Positions 9,325-23,800 of a DNA stretch of 64,000 bases are shown here, in pieces. The translations under genes were made by a program, and so were the position numbers. The stretch covers positions 44,504,501 through 44,568,500 of the forward strand of contig CM060830.1 in assembly GCA_030762175.1 (NCBI GenBank), given 5' to 3'. Position 1 is the stretch's first letter. Each line of letters starts with the position of its first letter. Under the pieces are notes generated by a model, which saw only the letters and a program-made list of their open reading frames with translations, was not told the origin of the DNA and searched no databases. The DNA comes from Metallyticus violacea. Its lineage: Eukaryota; Arthropoda; Insecta; Mantodea; Metallyticidae.

Positions 9325-9545
9325 ATACAGATAAGTTCATGAATGTGAACATTCCAACTTCAGACAAATTCAGTTAATTCCTATCCCAGCCAATAGATAT
9401 AGACACAGAAGCAATTCAGATTCAGCCATGACCACACCAGACAGTCCTAAACTTACAAAGGCTAAGAAAGGTACCTGAAACATGTCATAAATTTAAAAAT
9501 TTGTAAGTGAAGTTTGTGTCACATTTGAACACATTTAGTTTTGAA
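9325..9545 (+). mobile_element. PLE-C 3' fragment, plus copy
   Basis: Reads FMNVNIPTSDKFS near the start, resembling the protein tail after GIY-YIG in the other PLEs (compare NFDIPPME in PLE-B), and then a terminal region with GAAACATGT (about 9477). It is homologous to the inverted fragment at 8490-8700. Confidence 0.6.
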
Positions 9546-9549
9546 AAGA

Positions 9550-11140
9550 TCATTGCTTAACTGTCAAAAGCTTCTAAACACATACTTGACGTCTTATTCA
9601 GTAATGGAGAAGCTTACACTTTTAAAGTACATCTATGTAAAAAGGACTTATAATTCTTTAATAAATATTAGAACTCATTACGTATGGAAAAAAATATGTT
9701 CAAAGAACCAATAGTTCAAGGCAACAACTCCAAAGCTGCAAATTTATTTATGGGTGATTAAGAGCATTGAAAACACAATAAATTACCTTAAAAATAATTT
9801 ATTCTATAAAATAAAATGACATAAAATTAATTAATTGCAGTTCAAATAAGGTAATTATTTAAAAAAAATATCTACTATAGTTCTCAAAATTCTCATCACT
9901 TTCATGAAGACCTGTACACTGAGTGATAGTGCATAACTTGTGGTTAGATTGAGATGCAGCCTCCACCAATGACATTGGTTTACATTTGATTAACTACGAA
10001 CACACCTGACATTGCAATTGCAGCTATAACATTAATCCATGTTGATCTATAGCTTGATATTGAAGCATCTGAAACCATTCATTCCCACTCTCAAAATACT
10101 TAGTGTCAAGCCCTCCTACTAGTAAATTATTTTCACACTTTTTTTAACCGTGTATAAATTATTCAGTGCCTTTATAATTATCACAATCAGTGTTATATAA
10201 CAAAAATATAAATAAATAAATAAATAAATAAAGTAGTTTAAAACTAACATCTTAAGACTGCACTATGTTTTGATATTTGGTTGGATATTTTTAACCCTTT
10301 TAGTGAAGTTCTAGTGTTAAAATATCAGTCAAATAAACATATTATATATGTTATTTAAATGCTTAAAGAGCAATATATTCACTTGTGCATTGACAATTCC
10401 ATTATATCTGTTGGGCCTTGCATGATCCCAGTATTCACCTACTGACCAAATGCTCCATTGATACTACTCAAGGCTGGTCTCTGCACTATTAGTTGTTGGC
10501 AAAACAGCATAGATTAACACATATTGTTATAAATGTGAACAGGTGAGATAAATGATATGATGAATGGATGAAATGACTGCTGATTTACTAAAATAAATTC
10601 TAAAATTTGAAAATTGTTAATATTACTTTTCAATGGTGATTCTGAAAAAGTTCACTGTTTGCTGTAACATATGTACTATAGAATCTAAACAAATTGATTA
10701 AGAATAAATAGTTATGACCTGCTCAATATTCAAATCTAATGCCCTACAGCTTTTATTGGTGAGGCAGTTTTAAAGATAGAGAGATATTTTCAATATCTTC
10801 TGATTATTAAACTGCAAAAATAGTCTATTAATTTAGCCCTGTTTGTTCACCCATAAATGCTATAATTTATCTTGCACGTTGTTGATTTATAAGAATGTGT
10901 GTATATTATTTTGTTTTGATCACTGATAGCACCAGAACTAATGGTCTTGAGCAATCCTGTACAACACATCTTTGGCTGCTGACTGCCAGGATCACTCTGC
11001 TGTATAAAGTGAGGTCTAAACAAATTGATGGTATGATACACACTAAATGCTGATTGCAACCACTTAATTGGTCTATCCTTAGCATGGAGTACAGCTCGGA
11101 CAAGGATTTCATCAGGTGTTGTTATGTATCCACATGGATT
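9550..11140. other. Intron 3 sequence, nothing recognised
   Basis: AT-rich sequence with a short (AAAT)n run near 10210-10231. Minus-strand open frames at 10847-11149 adjoin the Tc1-like relic but show no convincing motif of their own. Confidence 0.4.
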
Positions 11141-11149
11141 TGACATCAT

Positions 11150-11610
11150 ATATCAAAGATGACAAGTTCTTGTACGATATTATGGCTGGAAGGACCCATT
11201 CCACAAATGTCCATAGATTCTCAGGTAATTAGATGAATTAAAGGACCAATCCATATGGTACATATAGTTGGAAGTTTGTCCATTCAGTCAAGAACTTTCC
11301 TTAGTGATACTGTGCATTGTCATCCTGGAAGATGCCATTCCCACGTGGGTAGAAGTGTTGCATCATGGAGATATGTGATCCCTTAACACTTCATGATACA
11401 CAGCAAGTGTCACTAGTAACTCTAGTAAATGGCAACAAAAGCATCTCCACCACTCCATCATGCAGGAAATGTCCATAGGACTTATGCTGCTGGTGTCAAC
11501 CACATACACCCATTTGCTTGGTGCAGCAAAGTTAACTCATCAGATTAATCCCCCTCTTCCAATCCTTAATAATCCACTCAGCATGCTTTCAATTACAAGA
11601 AGATGAAGTC
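11150..11610 (-). pseudogene. Tc1-like transposase relic
   Basis: The minus strand contains HEVLRDHI followed by YPRGNGIFQDDNAQYH, then LTEW and ENLWTFVEWV. This order matches the Tc1 family pattern around the second catalytic aspartate (FQQDNAPxH) and the later NPIENLW motif. Frames are shifted and stops are frequent. It lies in FAM234-like intron 3. Confidence 0.6.
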
Positions 11611-12204
11611 ATTACAGATGCTTCATTAGGCATGAATGACTTGTGGATTATCTGTAATGGTCATCTTATTGTTGAACAAGATATGGGTGTTGTGCAACTA
11701 TCACTGTATAGGTCCCATGATTTTTGGTAGTGATGATATGTTAAGCAAGTATGTATGGTATGCTATTTTATTCAGTGCTTATCCCACAGTGTCATTTTCT
11801 GTAGACCCTTGCATTTCTACCTCTTGGTAATCATTGTCCCACTTTCTTGTCACCCCTTGTATACCTTCATTACACAAATGATTAGTGTTGCACTCTAGGT
11901 AATTGATGCACTAGATGCTTGGGCATCCATAATCATGACTTTTTGAAAGGACATTAAATTCTTACTACTTCCAATTTTTTGTTGCATCACTAAAATATAG
12001 TTTCATATTTATGCTCCCATGTTGCCTGTAATGAGCTAGCCCCATATATGGCAAGGTGAGCTGCAAATTAGAGGGGTTGTTGCAATTCAGTGAGCAGTAA
12101 ATATTAAAAAATTCAAATAAGCTTTTCTCAATCAATCAACTATACCATTCCTATAATGGGCAAACATTTAAAGAAACACAGAAAGCATTCTAATACCACC
12201 TTAC

Positions 12205-12413
12205 CCCTCCTCTCCCGGAAATCAGACAATCATTTGTTGAATCTTTCGTCATATCCACACTGCAGTCCAGAAAATAAACTGTGTGAGATGACCAGTGCTG
12301 CCAAATGACTGCTCCTGTCTGACCATCTAGAGCCATCACACCACCAAGACAAGGGATCATTCCATCAAAGTATAGGGTGCACACAAAATCTGGTACATCC
12401 CTGCCATCAGCTC
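12205..12413 (-). CDS. FAM234/ITFG3-like protein, exon 3
   Basis: The minus-strand acceptor is caataatag and the donor GGAGGG|GTAAGG. It joins exon 2 in phase 1 (FGTG then ADGRDVPDF) and ends on a codon boundary. It encodes GGVMALDGQTGAVIWQHW, a propeller blade signature, and DCLISGRGG, a second FG-GAP-like strand. Several cysteines (FVC, IPC, LDC, NDC) could form disulfides in the extracellular domain. Confidence 0.88.
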
Positions 12414-15330
12414 CTATTATTGTACAGAGGTATACAACACAGATATACTAAAATATAGTGCTAAAATGTAACTGATTTATTTTTTAGAACTGTAAAGAAA
12501 TTAAGTTAATTTTCATATTATTTACTTTCATTCTTGTCATATTTGCTCTGAAATTGTACAATACTGCATTAAAAATGCCAGTAGTTACTTATAGCACAAT
12601 TAAAGCCCATTTATAAATTCACAAATGAAAGAAAAAACATGACACCAATTACAGCTTCCAAAAATATCTAATGTAGTATACTGAAAATATTCTCTGCCAA
12701 AGACAATGCACAATATAACTTATGTTGGCCACAAAATCATTTTTAAAAAGTAAATGATATTCATTAAATTAGTTAAATAAATATATAAAGCTGTTTAAAA
12801 AACTTAACAAAAAACAAAATGAATACTTACATTGCACAAATAAAGAACATTTATTCTGCTCATCAAAGACAAAAAGCACAGTGAAGCTTTAAACAAAGGT
12901 CTGAAAATAAAATAAAAGTGCATGTGAAAAATTTGTGGAATTTGAAGCATACTAACATGCAGATAGACCTACTAAGGTGAGTTTTTTTTTTTTTTTTTTC
13001 CCAGCATACACAAGGGTGTTTTTGCAAAGAACTTTAATTTCTGTAATAATGTTTACATGAATTTTCTATTTGTTTATGTTCAAGGATACTATTTCAGCAA
13101 TCTAGTTTTGAGGCAGCATGAATAAAAAAACGGTTGTTCACTTTTGCGGGAGAAATTTATTCTGTATTAATAAATGAGCTCTAGGCTCAAATGCAATTAA
13201 ATAGAGAATTAAAATCTAAAGTGAACAGAAAAGGGTACAAATGTATACCAAAAACATAGCAGTGAAAAGAAAAAAATATTGCTGATAGACATACCAGGAG
13301 AGCCATATGACTTTTGATTGCACACAAAGGCTTTTCATATGTAATAAATGTGCTACTAAACTATTTCCTAAACAATTATTTATGAAATAAAATCACTTAA
13401 ACTAGTGCATAATTATTTATTCATAGAAACATTAAGAAAGTACAGCTTGCTTGAAAGGCAACACAGCATTTTTTTAGGAAGGAAATATGCAGACTGTAAG
13501 GGAATTTGGTATAGCAGATAGCAATGCTCCTTTTGGTGCCAACATACAATGGTGATATTTGCTTTTAAAGTAACAAGGGGAAAATTTACCAAGTCTGAAA
13601 AAGGAAGGCAACCTCATGTAGTGTAACACGTTTTGGAATTAGTAGGAGAAAGTAAGAAGAAAGTATCTGTCTGTGACTAGTGACACATAAACAGATAAAG
13701 CTAAAGAAGTGAACATATTAAGCCAAATGTTCAAGGCCATCAGTATAAATTAAAGGATTGTTGTATGAACCACATGGACTTATCCTTATAACAATGCACA
13801 ACAAAATGCCAGAAGCCTCCTACAGACTTTGAAGAAAAGCTTAAAAAATTCCAACATTAGTTATTGCCCTTTGGAAGAGGAAGAGGGGGGGGGGGTACTT
13901 ACTACTGGAGCAAATAGGCAATGCAGATGAGATGCCAACTTAGTTAGATGTGGCAAGTAATAAATACACCTTGCAGAGAAACCATAAAACTTCAGGGTAC
14001 AAAAATCAGCAAATAACAGTAAAGTAGCAGATGGGTGCAAGATTCCTCCTTTCAAGTGATAGATATCTCTCTGAATCAATGCCAATGAAAAGGTTTTTGT
14101 TAATTGATATTAGCATGAACAAATCCTTTGTAAGAGTGGTATTCAGGAGCATATGACGAACAGCTGTATGAGCCAAACAGAGAACCGACACTTAAAGGAA
14201 AAAATCAAGTGATATGAGCCCCATCCTGTTGCATATTGGGCTTTTGCTGCATGTAAAAGCATTCGATTATGGCTATAGTGCTTAATGATATTCTAAATTA
14301 TAATTTAGTGTTGTATTTTTATTTATATACCAAGGAATGTGTGTAATTATATTAAATTAATTTCCTTAATAAAGCTATTGTTTTTGTAATATAAATACAT
14401 CTAGTCTTGTACTTATGGTATACTGTATTAAAATTAAATTTAAGGCAATAAACTCTTGCCATTTATTGCCTTAACAGGATACTTTTCTCTCCCAGAAAAC
14501 ATTTTTGAAAAAATTCAGTTTTAAATTTGGTATACACATTAGATGTGTATAAATATGGTTCATATAATCTGGCAAGTAATCTATGGGATCACAGGAATGT
14601 CCTATGCCATATTCTGTTCAGCACCTAACAGAAAAGAAAAGAGTAAATGTATTCAAAGTACATTTCAAAATATGCAAATTTTTAATCATGTGTTATTTTT
14701 TATTACAAACTCTTGTTATCTCATACAAGTCATTCCCTTACTGTAATAGTTGCAATTTGGGTAAGTGTATAAATCTGTTTGGCATTGTAACAGAAAATTA
14801 CCATTTAATCAAACTTTACAAATACTGTGCAGATTAAAAAAGAACATTAAAATTAATGAGAAATAGAGAGATCTGAGAAATACACTGATAAACGTGCAAG
14901 CATGCAACAAATGCTTGGAATACACAATTAAGATACAATAATATTACCTATATATGTGAACTACTAAATGCATATAAAGTGACATATTTATATAATAATC
15001 TAATTACTTCAAACTCATGAGCTGTTTATAACTGTATATTGAACCAACATGAAACTGAACAACCTAATGCTGACCTAGTCTATGTAATTATAAGAGCCAT
15101 GTGCCATTATGCCCTAGTTTAGTTAATAACTGAGCTTACTATAAACTGTCAGCAAATGAGTAATTGATTCCAGATTACTAATAAGAGAATGGTTGAGCAA
15201 TAAGATTTGCTTTTCACCTTAAATGGCTTAAAATACTATAATTCTTCTTTTCACATCCTTTAATTAATAAGTATTAGGTAAATTAGTGGGATTTCATTTG
15301 GGGAGATGCACAATGGATAATACAAATATT
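12414..15330. other. Intron 2 sequence, nothing recognised
   Basis: Contains a T17-type homopolymer near 12981-12999 and a G10 run near 13888. Short open frames on both strands have no recognisable domains. Confidence 0.4.
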
Positions 15331-15339
15331 CATTAAAGA

Positions 15340-16860
15340 ACATTAATGGACAAATATTTAAAAGATAAGAGAGGCATTTGTTGACTTAGAGAAAGGGTAC
15401 GATTGCATAGAGTTACAATTGTTATGTGATAAATTACTGAGTAATTTTTCATATGGTGAATATCCTTAAAGCATTATACAAGAGAAATACATTTTGTGTG
15501 AAGGCAGGGGAAGGAATAGTAACAAGAGAAATAATTCAAGAGAAGGGGTTAAGGTACAGGTGTAAGTTTAGCCCAGCGCTATTTAATTTGTTTACTGATG
15601 GCATTTTAATAAGAGAGGAAAGAGTAACAATTCATTGCCAGTTATCAACAATGACAATTTTGGGGTTATTATTTGCAGATGACTTAGTTGGTGCATCCAC
15701 CTCAACAATTGGCTTAAAGCAATCCTTGCAGCAAATACTGTAATGATTGGAGATTGAAGGTAAATCAGGAGAAGACTCAAACAGTAGTATTCAAAAAAAA
15801 GAGCAAAATTGAATAAATGTGTAAAGTGGAGGAAAGGAGATAAAGAATATAAGGTAGTCAGTGAATGCATTTATCTAGCAGTTAAAATAGATGAGGGTGG
15901 CAAATGGGAAAAGTAGAAAAAATGAGCTTTGGTGAAAGGTAATGGAGCAATGGCAATTATTAGAGAGGTTTTAAATGTAAAATTTCATTTATAAATGTTA
16001 AGTGGCTAGAAAAAATAAATAGTATGGTGGTTGAGGCAAAAATGTTGTATTGTATTGAAATATGGGGTCTGGAAGGAGAATGGGAAATTGTGGCTTTTGT
16101 GCATAGGGTGTTTGTAGAGAAATTTTAGGTGTACCAAGTAGAACAGCAAAGGAAGTTGCACGAAATGAAATGGGAAGAGTGACAAGAAAAGCTGTGATTA
16201 TGGAAAGAGTTCTCAAATAGTGGCTCAGAATCCTAAACTTAGATGAAAAAAAGTTGTAAAGGAAATGCTTAGAATTTCAAGAAAAAAGTCTAAGGAGCAA
16301 TGGGTGGAGTAATAGTCTTAGGATAATTTTGGAGAACAATGGAATGGGGGACATGTGAGAAGAAAGGAGAACAATGTAAAGGGTTTTTGGAAAGTTGCAA
16401 GAAAGAGATTGGAAGATATAGAAATACAAAAACTGTTTAGCCAGATAGCAGATAAAGATCTTTAGTATTTTATACACTGATAAAAAATAAATGGGCAAGA
16501 GAGAAGTATACTGTTAAATCAAGTAAAGAACAAAGAGAGGACACTGTATGGTTAAGAACAGGCATGTGGAAATTAAAAGGAATAAGGAAAGGGTTTCCTC
16601 AGAATAAGTGTCCAATATGTGGGGGAAAGGAAGATATGGAACATATAGTGTTTGAGTGCAAAGGGATGGGACTCTAGAGGAAAGAGTTTATAAACCAGAA
16701 ATAGTTTAAATTAGATAGAGAAATAGCCTTAATGAAAATCTTTAGTAAAGATAGCAGAAATGTAAGGGAGTTTCTGAATGAAGTTAAAAATAAATGGAAT
16801 TGGGTACTAAGAAAGGAAGTAAATCAAATAACTTAAAGGCTTGTATTTGTTTAATTATAT
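15340..16860 (+). pseudogene. Non-LTR retrotransposon (LINE) reverse transcriptase and 3' region, decayed
   Basis: Frames read AFVDLEKGYDC (RT motif A, about 15375), VKAGEGIVTREIIQEKGL, SPALFNLFTDGILI (about 15570) and LLFADDLVGAS (FADD catalytic motif, about 15663), then a long C-terminal part with EVARNEMGRVTRKAV. It ends in a zinc knuckle CPICGGKEDMEHIVFEC (CX2CX7HX4C, about 16607-16657). Many frameshifts and stops are present. It lies in FAM234-like intron 2. A related 3' piece occurs at 34850-35590. Confidence 0.8.
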
Positions 16861-19780
16861 TAGGATTTTGATAAAGGTGATTATAGTTGGAGTAGATTAA
16901 ATTTTTATTAAATCTGATTAAATTATTGAGCTTGGGACTGGAAAGTGTTTTTTTTAGAAGGTGAATAAATGTAGCATTTAGTATGCATTTGAGAAATAAA
17001 GGCAGTAGTAGTTTGTAGAGGCTGTAGCTAGCTAATAAAATAATGGTAATGGGAGAGTAAGGGAAGTTTTTATTTAGGACCTTGGATAGGGTCGAAACCT
17101 GGCTCCTGGAATTCCTGTAGGCTGTTGCTGATGGACTGGGGATTGATGCATGGACATGTTGTATTTGTTTAATTATATTAGAAATTAGATAAAGATGATA
17201 GTATAAAACCAATTATTGCATTTATATTTTTTGTAATTATGAGGGGGCATTACCCAGGCATGGCCTGGGCCCCCTGATAGTTTGTATTTGTTTTTAGCAC
17301 ATTAATAAATTTAATTCATTTAAGTAAATTAGTTCTCAAAGTACTATCCAATATAATTTCATATTTGAATAAGCGCTCTTGTAGGAGATATGCAGATTCA
17401 AGATACCAAATGTTTTGAATATCTATGCTAATAATAAGAAACATTATCATTTAGTTCATTACAGTATTCCTAACAGAATGACTATTATTAAGTGCTTCAC
17501 TTGCTCTCAGATCCAGACTTTCCCTTATAGCTTTCAAACAAATGTATATAATTAAGTAAAATTTGACAAAAAATCTACCTTGATGTATGAGAAGATTTGT
17601 TATGCATTAATTTCTAACCCACATGTCACTCTTGTCCATGAATGCTGATTGTGTATTTGCAATGTTCAGCAATAGAATAGTGCATCACTGTGCTGCTGTT
17701 ATGGGATCACAGTCCCCATGTGTTTTGTAACAAACAATATGGTACTCAGTAATGGAAAACCTTGTTGATTAAGGAAAGCCAAAGATAATTTATTGTGCAA
17801 TATGTAATTTGGAAACCATAAGCAAAATCCCCCATTCAGTATCTAAAGTGAAAACTGGAAATCACAGGAGCATTGTTGGATGTTCATGAAGGATTTGCTT
17901 GAAACTGTCACAGGAAATAAAACAAAAAGTGAAAAAAAACACACATATTGCAAGCTTCCTTAAAAAAGTCATCAAATAAACTACCACAGGAGATGGGGGT
18001 TGCCACAAGCACAAGTCAATAAGTTGCAAAAAAGCTAAAGATGTATGCATATCGTGTTACTGTTGTGCAAAAATTTATGCCTCCTGATAAACAGAAGGGA
18101 CTCAATGTTATATTTTAAGCAATTTGTAAGTTTTACATTGATTGACATTTGATTCTTGGTTCATTATGTACCCAAGTTTCATCCCTTAGAAAAGTTACAT
18201 CTTCCTTCCTATAAATGAAAGCATTATAGGGCTTGTCCATCTTAGCAGAAGTGTATTCAGTTACTTGGTAACAGTTGTCAGATGACAAGTGTAAACATTT
18301 ATTAAGGTATGCATTCTAAGAATTATGTCCAAATTTCATTTATTAAATATTCCCATTCAATCACAAATAACACACCTAGAGACATTACTTTTCATTCAGT
18401 TCCCATGATATTGCTACTTATTGAATTTATAAGGTAGATGGATTAAACTACATAACATGAGAGTATTCCTATAGAACCCAAAATTTAGCAGATAATAATT
18501 ATGTTGTAGCATGTAAATTGTATCAGCTCTGACAGAAAGAAAGAAAAAAAAGAAGAAAAAAAATATTGTTGGTAATCAACATGGCTAACGATAGTTTGAG
18601 AATAAAAAAAAAAAAAAAAAAACAAATGGGAATACACTGTATCCTATAAATGCTTTTATTAATTATATAAATTATGTGCAAGTATTATTTTTTGATGAAG
18701 TGCTATAGTTATATAAAAATGAAGCATTTTCTACATATAATTAATTATACATGGTCATTAAAATATATGGCTGCCACATATACAATATTTACATCCTGGA
18801 GGAATGGCACTACATTGACCAGTACTCTTATTACATGTTCTTTCTTACTCCCCTTGAACATTGATCTTAGAATCATCCCATAATACCACTCATGCAGCAT
18901 GAGATGGAAATGAATGCAAAGCTAGTAGAATTATTCTAGTGATGAAACACAAGCTTAAAATGATGCAACATTTGACTGAAAGAACAATTTTTCTTTGTAA
19001 AAGTTACTTTAAAAACAGTTCTGCTTGTTGTGCTCAAAGAAGGTTTATTGAAACTTTTCCCAATACAGTGTTCCCTTCAAGAAGTGCTATGCAAAGACTA
19101 ATAAATATTTTAATGAGACAAATGCAGATCAATATCAAACACTAATCTTAACACTGTTTCTCAGCAGTTGACAGAAATGGAAAAATTGAATGATTGCTTC
19201 AAACAGGACTCTGCAACTGCACATACAGCTCAAGAATCTTAAACACAATATGTGATGTGCTCAATGAGAATAATTAATAGGGCCTGGATCCTTATGACAT
19301 GTCATTCCCCCCCCCTTTTTGTTATATCTATCAAAAACTTAAAATGAGCATGATTTCACCTAATATGATTAAAATAATGTGCATTTCATATATTGGCTAT
19401 TTTTAGTTTTTTGACATTTTTCCATCATTTTTCATAAATTGATAATATTTTAACAAATTTTATTCCCTTTTCATTTATTTGCTTACAGTGATTTGGATTT
19501 TGTCCACTCATAAATTGTTCCTTATAATTTGTAAGAATTTTCTTTTCTAAAAAAAATTTCACAAAATATCTCTTTCGGCGAATTAGGAGGGTAAGCTGGT
19601 GTATAGAAATAGATACAGCAACATTCAATGAAGGTGAGCCTGAACTGAACAGTAATGATTTATTTATTTCAAATATGCACCAACAACATTCTGTGGTTTT
19701 GAGCTGAGTTTTTCTGGATACAAGTCAATGCTGAGTGACAATAAAATATCTTTTTTTTTTAAAAAAAAACTTTAAAATTC
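16861..19780. other. Intron 2 sequence, nothing recognised
   Basis: The first few hundred bases (to about 17290) may be the LINE 3' tail: the string taatta(t)ttaga/gga...gataaaggtga recurs near 16855 and 17170. The rest is AT-rich with homopolymer runs (A19 near 18606). Confidence 0.35.
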
Positions 19781-19789
19781 ATACAATTT

Positions 19790-19935
19790 ATCCTAACTTA
19801 GGTATTCATTTATTCATTTATTACACTAAACTCCACTTACATGTAAGTAAGTGGAGTTTAGTGTAATAAATGAATACCTAAGTTTAGGATATATTACCAC
19901 TCCATTGTCTACAGCTTTGTAAGTACAATATTTGT
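19790..19935 (+). mobile_element. 146 bp snap-back element of PLE family 2
   Basis: Inverted arms of about 45-50 bp (about 19790-19840 and 19843-19890) are followed by a tail ggatatattaccactccatt...gtaagtacaata. A 9 bp duplication, atacaattt, flanks it at 19781-19789 and 19936-19944. The tail recurs at about 31665-31705 (after a PLE fragment) and 62845-62890. Layout is the same as the family 1 hairpins. Confidence 0.75.
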
Positions 19936-20613
19936 ATACAATTTGTTACTGTAATTCTCTGTGACCATCCATCATTTTGTTTTATTTCTTTCATTGTGTT
20001 TAATGTTGAATGTTATCTCTTTATTGATTAAACACATTCAAAATTTAATAACAAAGATGAATATCTTTAATGTGCTAGGTTTTTAAAGTATTCAGTAAGA
20101 TTTTGAAAATGTGTCAGAAAATTTTGTTTTTAAGTCATATTGTAATTTTTTCACAGCTTTTTAAGTCGTATATGCTTGCATATTTGTAACATTTTTAGGT
20201 CATAAATGTTATTAGTGTTGGCTTGTGGGTCTTGTGCTCTCCTTATTTAATTAGTTGTCATTTTAATTTATAGGTAGTTTTGAAGACAAAATGTTTTGCA
20301 CGAAACCAGATGTACACATTATGAAAACTCCAGGATAATAATGAACATGAAATAAGCTGAATTCCAGCTAATGAGCCAAGACAAGTAAACATTTCTCACA
20401 GTATAGAGCTTATATACGAGAAAAGGAGGACACTTTCAACATCTACTTTAATGAAAGGTTCATAATTCATTTGTGCTTCCAACATTGTAGGGAGCATTTT
20501 ACTGGCTGATGTTCGATCTGACTTCTGGGAGCCAGACCCCATACTACAGCTGCCATATATATTAATGACCCTTATTACACTTAAGTCAAATATTTCAGTA
20601 TTTGTAATCTAAC

Positions 20614-20853
20614 CTGTGCCAAAGCCCACAATAATATCCATTATTCCATCTCCATTAACATCATTTAACCTCAGTGCAGATTCAAAAGTTAACTTAGGAA
20701 CATTTTTGGTCCAGACATCTGTAACCACTATATCATTGCATGAGACCAAAGTTCCATCTATTTGACTTCCTTGCCCAAACCTCCAGAACTTACTCATGTG
20801 ATCCAGTGGGAATGGAAACCATACAACCAGTGAAACCACAAGCATGATTAGAC
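20614..20853 (-). CDS. FAM234/ITFG3-like protein, exon 2
   Basis: The minus-strand acceptor is atttttag and the donor CACAG|GTTAGA. It completes the split glycine after exon 1 and continues the membrane segment (LIMLVVSLVVWFPFPLD), so the transmembrane helix is built across the exon 1/2 junction. The extracellular part includes LRLNDVNGDGIMDIIVGFG, a textbook FG-GAP DxNxDGxxD loop. It ends in phase 1. Confidence 0.88.
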
Positions 20854-23800
20854 CTAAAAATATAAATAAAAAACAGCAATAATGTATGTAATTTACATGC
20901 AAAAATTACCATCTTGATATTATATACAAAACCATGGAGTAATACAGTATTGCTCCATTCTTTGTAATTGTTACATATTGCTGCGTGAAGGTGAAACTGC
21001 AAGCTATTTTCAGATCATTGTCTAATTGTTTTGAATTAAAAGGCAGCAATTTTTTTAAGAAAATTCAGTATCATCTATGAATCTATTACATATTGTATTA
21101 CATGTTCACTCATATAAGTATAGTGGTGGCTTGATAAAACATTTAATTACTCATGTGGTTCTTGCTATATATAATGGGCTGAAGCAGCTTGCTTCCATTA
21201 TCTCTTGTTCTCCTCTCCTTACCGACATATCTATCAAGTAAGTAAACTTCCTATCGCACACTCACTTCAAAATGACAATGTTTCATAAATGGGCGATTAA
21301 AACAATCTCTCTCTCTTGCACTTCACACAAGTGTATCTTACACATTTAAGAGAACATTTGGAATTTTATTTTCAAAGGATTTAAAAGCTCTACGAATGCT
21401 ATGTGGTAAAACTCTACATCAATATATATAACATCAGTAGATGTCAGAAGGATGTGTGCTCAGTTGATCACCTCAAGTGCCATCTATTACAATCCTGAGA
21501 TATTGCTTGAATATGAAATGATTGATAGTTTTGTTCAGGGATTTTCCCAGGTACTGACTTCTTTAATGTTACATAAATCTGATACAGGATCCACAGCTTA
21601 AAGTCCCTACATGTGGAATAAAAATTTATTTACCTCAGACCAGTTTGAAGTCACAAACTTGGGTCCAAAAGAGGGCCTTTCCCTTTGGCCATATATGCTA
21701 TAACTAACTATACATGTAGCTTATAGTTAAAGCTTTAAGTTAATTCAACATTACATGACTTTAATATTAGGCATAGAACAGATTTATTGAACAACAAACT
21801 CACAAAATCTTTTCCATTAAAACAGTTGCTATTCCAGAATGCTGTATATAACAGTTATCCAATTTCTTTAAAATTGGTAGATGACTTTAACAAATGTGTA
21901 ATCTTTAAAACAAAAACTTAAAAGGGAATTCTCAATATTAATGCTTTTTACAATAAAAAAAAAATACTTGAACAGGTAAGGTTTGAAAACAGGTCATCCT
22001 AATCATTTCCCCCCTTTTTTTTTCTTTTTTCCAGAACTGCCAGAAGAGGGATGCAGATTGCATGTAGAGAATCAAAACATACAACTTATTATCAATATAT
22101 AACAATACTAAGTGAGCACCATGGTGCAAACACATAACCATTAGTGTTACAATTGTGGTGGATAGCTGCAAACCTTTATAAAAACACACAAAACATATGC
22201 ACTAATTTTGCAAAATCATAGGTGCCACCAATTAAGTATTAATGGCATTTATTATACAATGAACATAAAACCCAATTAAATATTTTAAATTTGATAACAT
22301 TAACACCTCATTTAGTGCTTACCTATAGCTGCATGAAAGTTTATCAGTAATATTATTGTTCAGATAGTCCAGGAACAGTATTTTCAAGCCTATTTTATCT
22401 TCTTAACAAACATAAACTGTGATTTGATGCCAGCAGTTTCACTCCTACAAACCCTCATGCCTTCTGGGTATTAAAAAAAAGAAAAGAAGTGATCTATTCT
22501 CAAACTAACGCTTAACAATAATACAAGATACATTTTGTTCATGAAATATTTACTCAGACTTTAGCTCAATATAGGATCAATGCCACAAAATAATCTACAG
22601 TCTATAATAATTATTATATTAAATACTGCATATTCAACTAATTTTTATGTGAAGTGTCACTTCAATTTTTTCTTCTTTCTAGCATCTATTAAAGCAATTT
22701 TATAAAAATTAATTTTCAAATTGTTATTGTCTTAAAACCTGCCTTAAATACAAAATGCTTTCCTCAATCATTGTGATAATTAACTGAATGATGCAAAGAT
22801 CATTTCTCACCAATAAATTAAAAAGAAAAAACAACCTTTTATACGACCTTCATTTGGCTTCAAGCATAGGTCATCATTATTATACCATATATGGTATAAA
22901 ATTGTTGCTGTATTTACAGAGGAGCATTGTTTCAAAATACAATAAGTCCATCTGTGGGCAAAATTCACATTGATGTGATGTTTACACTTAGTGATGCCTT
23001 GCACAGTACTACAATATTGCTTCAAAACAAGTTTTTCAATGTAAAATATACACCTCAAATTGCATGATAGGTGCAAATATATTTAGTTCATTCATGTTGG
23101 ACAAAATGCAGTATTTCCAAGAAATGATTTTATCATGCCATCTTTTAGTACAAATCAGATGTTAGAGAATGCAACAATGTAAAATAAATTATTACTCAGT
23201 ATAAACAAAACTCTTAAATTCTCATACATGTGGTGTAAGTTCTGTGCAACATAAGATGATGGAGATGGTATTCTTGTTGCAGAGAAGGCTTCTCATGTTA
23301 CTGATTTTCTTTTTACCTTCCAATTTGGTCCTTCTACTACAAGTCTGAGACTTCTTGGATGGGTGTAGTAGACAAAATCGGAATTGTCGTGTTGTATGCT
23401 AGTTTCTAAAACACTCTCCTAATATGATAATTATATTAATAACGACACCCAAATATATTGAAATTTATAGAAAAGTAGGATCAATCCATGTCTTGGGTAA
23501 TGGTTGGATCATTCAGGATTTTAAAATTTTAAACCAATTCACTAAAGAAGGTAGATTATATTCTGGATATTTATTTATTCCCCTTTGAATCCATTACAGA
23601 TTATAGGTTCACTATATGTTTTGCCTATCTAATCATCTACACGACATGAGAGATTACAGCAAATTAATACAAATCTTATTTATAATCAAGTGTACATAAA
23701 GATCAATTAAGGACAAAAGCATTAAGCACAATTAGATACAATAATAATAAAAGAATAGAATGATTAATATATGCAAAAACCAATGTTATATGTAGTACAA

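Noticed and set aside
10847..11149. Minus-strand 100-codon open frame as a gene
   Set aside because: It overlaps another frame, lacks motifs and abuts a Tc1-like relic inside an intron.
17221..17290. GC-rich palindrome (cccaggcatggcctggg) as a terminator or structured RNA
   Set aside because: It is probably part of the LINE 3' tail. No independent support for a separate function.
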